Shown here piece after piece: positions 62,139 through 64,000 of a DNA stretch of 64,000 bases. The position numbers were made by a program, and so were the translations under genes. Source of the DNA: Microcoleus vaginatus WJT46-NPBG5 (GTDB lineage Bacteria; Cyanobacteriota; Cyanobacteriia; Cyanobacteriales; Oscillatoriaceae); contig JAHHHM010000013.1 in the NCBI GenBank assembly GCA_019359355.1, forward strand, positions 1 through 64,000, given 5' to 3'. The notes beneath the pieces were generated by a model that searched no databases, was not told the origin of the DNA, and worked only from the letters and a program-made list of their open reading frames with translations. Positions within the stretch are counted from its first letter, which is position 1, and the number at the start of each line of letters is the position of its first letter.

Positions 62139-64000
62139 CTATTTTCTCCAATGCACGATAAAAAGGTTCGTAGAGCGATCGCACGAGAGCGAGTTCCCGC
62201 GTGTCAAAAGCTGTCCTTGTCTTGCCAAAGTAGGGACGAAGGACGTACTCAAATCCTTTAAGTAAGGAGTCTTGCTCAGTTTCCGGTTTCTTTTCAGCCA
62301 GGTTGGGGGCCCAGGCTGAATCGATAAACCGAACTAGCGTCGGTTGATTGCCGCGAATGGTACGGGCGATCGCCTGCCACGTCAGTACCATCTGGCTCCA
62401 AATCAGTCCTTCTCGGACATCTTTTTCTAACCCTTTGTGGGAATACTGCAACACAGTGTCGAGACTTTTGAGAAACAGACGATAGCCTTCAATTTTCCAA
62501 TCTCCAGCAGTTTCACGCAACTTCCCTTCTCTCTCTTGGGTCAGAGCCTTTCTTTCTCTGCACAATGCCAACCGAAATTTGTAATCGAGGTCGTCAGGTG
62601 CAGGATGGGGACGAACTAGAAAGTAAGCTCCACCAAAGGCACTCAATCTTTGCTCATTGAGAATATTTTTACCCCGCCCAATAGCTGCTATTGGTGCAAT
62701 TAGGATAGCTCGATTCGTCTGAGCAAAGTTTTCCACGTTACCGCGCGGAATCAAAGATTCATCTATTTCCTCAAGGGGCGATCTAGCTGTTAAAGCTGCA
62801 ACGCGCTTGTTCCATTCTCCAAGGGTATCAATTGATAAAATTGCATTGTAAACAAACTCAACTTGCTCGTAACTGTTGACATACCAAATCAGACGCTTTC
62901 GACCTTCAGGCAGAGCATCAAAATCCCGTTGCAAAACGTCAGTTTGACGCAGCAGCGAGCGCACAATTTGTAACAGTGATTCTTCTTTAGAATCTACCCC
63001 AGAAACGCGAACGGATTTCCCATCAGCCCAGTAACAGGGAGAAAAGTAGAAACTACTTTGAGAAATTGCTTCTGTGGCACTACGTTCTTTCGGACGGAGG
63101 AGGTAATCTACTGGGCAATTAATATGATCTACAGGGCTTTGAGGAGCTACACTTGTACCGGACAGTAGCAAAGCGTGTGCGCCAAAAGTTCCTTCATTAG
63201 CAAACACCTGGGAAAAATTTTCTAAAAGCCAACGTCCCTGTCCTAAAGCTTGAAAATACCAAAGAGTCAATTGATTTGTTTGTCGTTCCAGTTTGAATCC
63301 ACAAACTAAACCAGATGCTAATCCTGGTACTAATCCGTAAAAATCGCGGGGAATGCGATTAAAGAAAACAACCTCCTGAGCGCTATCGACTTGTTCGCCC
63401 AGTCCATAAGCTGTTGTCACCGCCTGCTGAAAAAACCAGACGAAAAGTACCAGTTTGAGAAACAAGGCGAATCGACAGCTAAATCCCCATCGATCTTTTA
63501 CTGTTTTTAACCAACCTTTGTCGGTAAGTTTTTTCTGGATCAGGGAGAGTGTGACCTGCTGTTCTTGATAGTTTTCTTTAGCCAGCCTCATAGCATATTC
63601 AGCTAACCAAGAACTTTTCCAATCACCCCGAAGAAACTCAGCTAATTCTTGATAAACCGGATTTTTATCAAGAATAAACGTGCTTGATTCAGTATCGATA
63701 CCTTGAGAAGAAGCTATTTCTAACACAAAATCTCTGGCCAGAGACGAGCAAGTAAAAAACTGCCGCTTGGCTAACCATTCGCTCTCATCAGGTGAGAGTT
63801 GTAACTGGGTGCAGATGTTATCAACTAGAGTATCGGCATTTTGGATAGCATGATTGAATTGTCCAAAAATTACTTGTCGCAAGTCATTTCGAGAATTGCG
63901 GAGTTTCTGCGAGCGCGTCCAAGTTACAATTTGGTCGAGAAAGCCATTACTTCCCCGCTCAATCAGTTTGATAGCTGGTAGAAAAGTCGAGTCTAGATTA
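62122..64000 (-). CDS. DinG-like superfamily 2 helicase of the pPIWI-RE system (5' part beyond the window)
   Basis: The visible C-terminal 626 or so residues of a larger protein. The first candidate start in frame is a TTG at 63882, but the frame stays open to the right edge (upstream residues include TFLPAIKLIERGSNGFLDQI), so the true start and ATP-binding domain lie outside. Helicase C-terminal features can be seen: ALLLSGTSVAP (SAT-like), GRKRLIWYVNSYEQVEFV, ILIAPIAAIGRGKNIL (Gly-Arg-Gly of motifs V/VI), then VLTWQAIARTIRGNQP (QaxGR-like motif). A DinG-type helicase is the standard partner of pPIWI-RE. The 17-base overlap with the downstream gene supports one operon. Confidence 0.85.
   Translation of the reverse strand, partial: NLDSTFLPAIKLIERGSNGFLDQIVTWTRSQKLRNSRNDLRQVIFGQFNHAIQNADTLVDNICTQLQLSPDESEWLAKRQFFTCSSLARDFVLEIASSQGIDTESSTFILDKNPVYQELAEFLRGDWKSSWLAEYAMRLAKENYQEQQVTLSLIQKKLTDKGWLKTVKDRWGFSCRFALFLKLVLFVWFFQQAVTTAYGLGEQVDSAQEVVFFNRIPRDFYGLVPGLASGLVCGFKLERQTNQLTLWYFQALGQGRWLLENFSQVFANEGTFGAHALLLSGTSVAPQSPVDHINCPVDYLLRPKERSATEAISQSSFYFSPCYWADGKSVRVSGVDSKEESLLQIVRSLLRQTDVLQRDFDALPEGRKRLIWYVNSYEQVEFVYNAILSIDTLGEWNKRVAALTARSPLEEIDESLIPRGNVENFAQTNRAILIAPIAAIGRGKNILNEQRLSAFGGAYFLVRPHPAPDDLDYKFRLALCRERKALTQEREGKLRETAGDWKIEGYRLFLKSLDTVLQYSHKGLEKDVREGLIWSQMVLTWQAIARTIRGNQPTLVRFIDSAWAPNLAEKKPETEQDSLLKGFEYVLRPYFGKTRTAFDTRELALVRSLYEPFYRALEKIDGIKV

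Noticed and set aside
63880-63882. TTG at 63882 as the helicase start
   Set aside because: The frame continues open with natural sequence to the window edge, and helicase motifs expected upstream would be missing.

Overview
The window comes from a filamentous cyanobacterium, probably of the non-heterocystous Oscillatoriales/Microcoleus type, though the genus cannot be fixed from sequence alone. Evidence includes a photosystem II assembly protein (Psb34), a cyAbrB regulator, a ThiO-ThiG fusion, WD40-linked Ser/Thr kinases, a DUF3370 protein, scattered HIP1 sites (GCGATCGC) and a PatX-type RGSGR peptide gene, which is known from multicellular, hetR-bearing cyanobacteria. The palindromic core GCCGGC is extremely frequent in the housekeeping genes.

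Layout. 1-13.4 kb: two paralogous zinc-ribbon/kinase/WD40 proteins bracket a Tat-exported protein of unknown role, an Rrf2 regulator, cyAbrB, Dps, and a small pair with a Fur-like box that ends in a thioredoxin-like [2Fe-2S] protein. 13.4-22.2 kb: Uma2 nuclease, B12-dependent methionine synthase, an FAD reductase, MtnA (methionine salvage), a sugar-ABC ATPase and a MESH1-like HD hydrolase. 22.5-27.8 kb: patX, psb34 with a textbook HLR1 (RpaB) box and terminator, thiO/G and citramalate synthase; the last two genes carry short tandem repeats inside their reading frames. 27.9-42.9 kb: envelope and metabolic genes (DUF3370, penicillin/AHL acylase family, GH13 trehalose-synthase-like enzyme, ClpC, SAM hydroxide adenosyltransferase-like protein, HtpX-like protease, methionine aminopeptidase, Nif3-like protein). 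42.9-44.6 kb: a convergent type II restriction-modification pair. 45-58.9 kb: membrane alpha/beta hydrolase, J-domain/pentapeptide fusion, glycerol kinase, MATE exporter, secreted GH15 glucoamylase with starch-binding modules, and an HTH regulator translationally coupled to a 1344-residue hybrid histidine kinase. 59.4-64 kb: two genes of a pPIWI-RE (prokaryotic Argonaute-related) conflict system, with the helicase running off the right edge.

The most interesting material is the pPIWI-RE island, the short patX gene, the psb34 gene with its HLR1 promoter element, the BamHI/BglII-like restriction-modification pair, and the 7-, 8- and 10-base tandem repeat families that have entered or supplied coding sequence (thiO, cimA, the MATE exporter C-terminus, and the start region of the alpha/beta hydrolase). 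No tRNA, rRNA, CRISPR array or intact insertion sequence was recognised.
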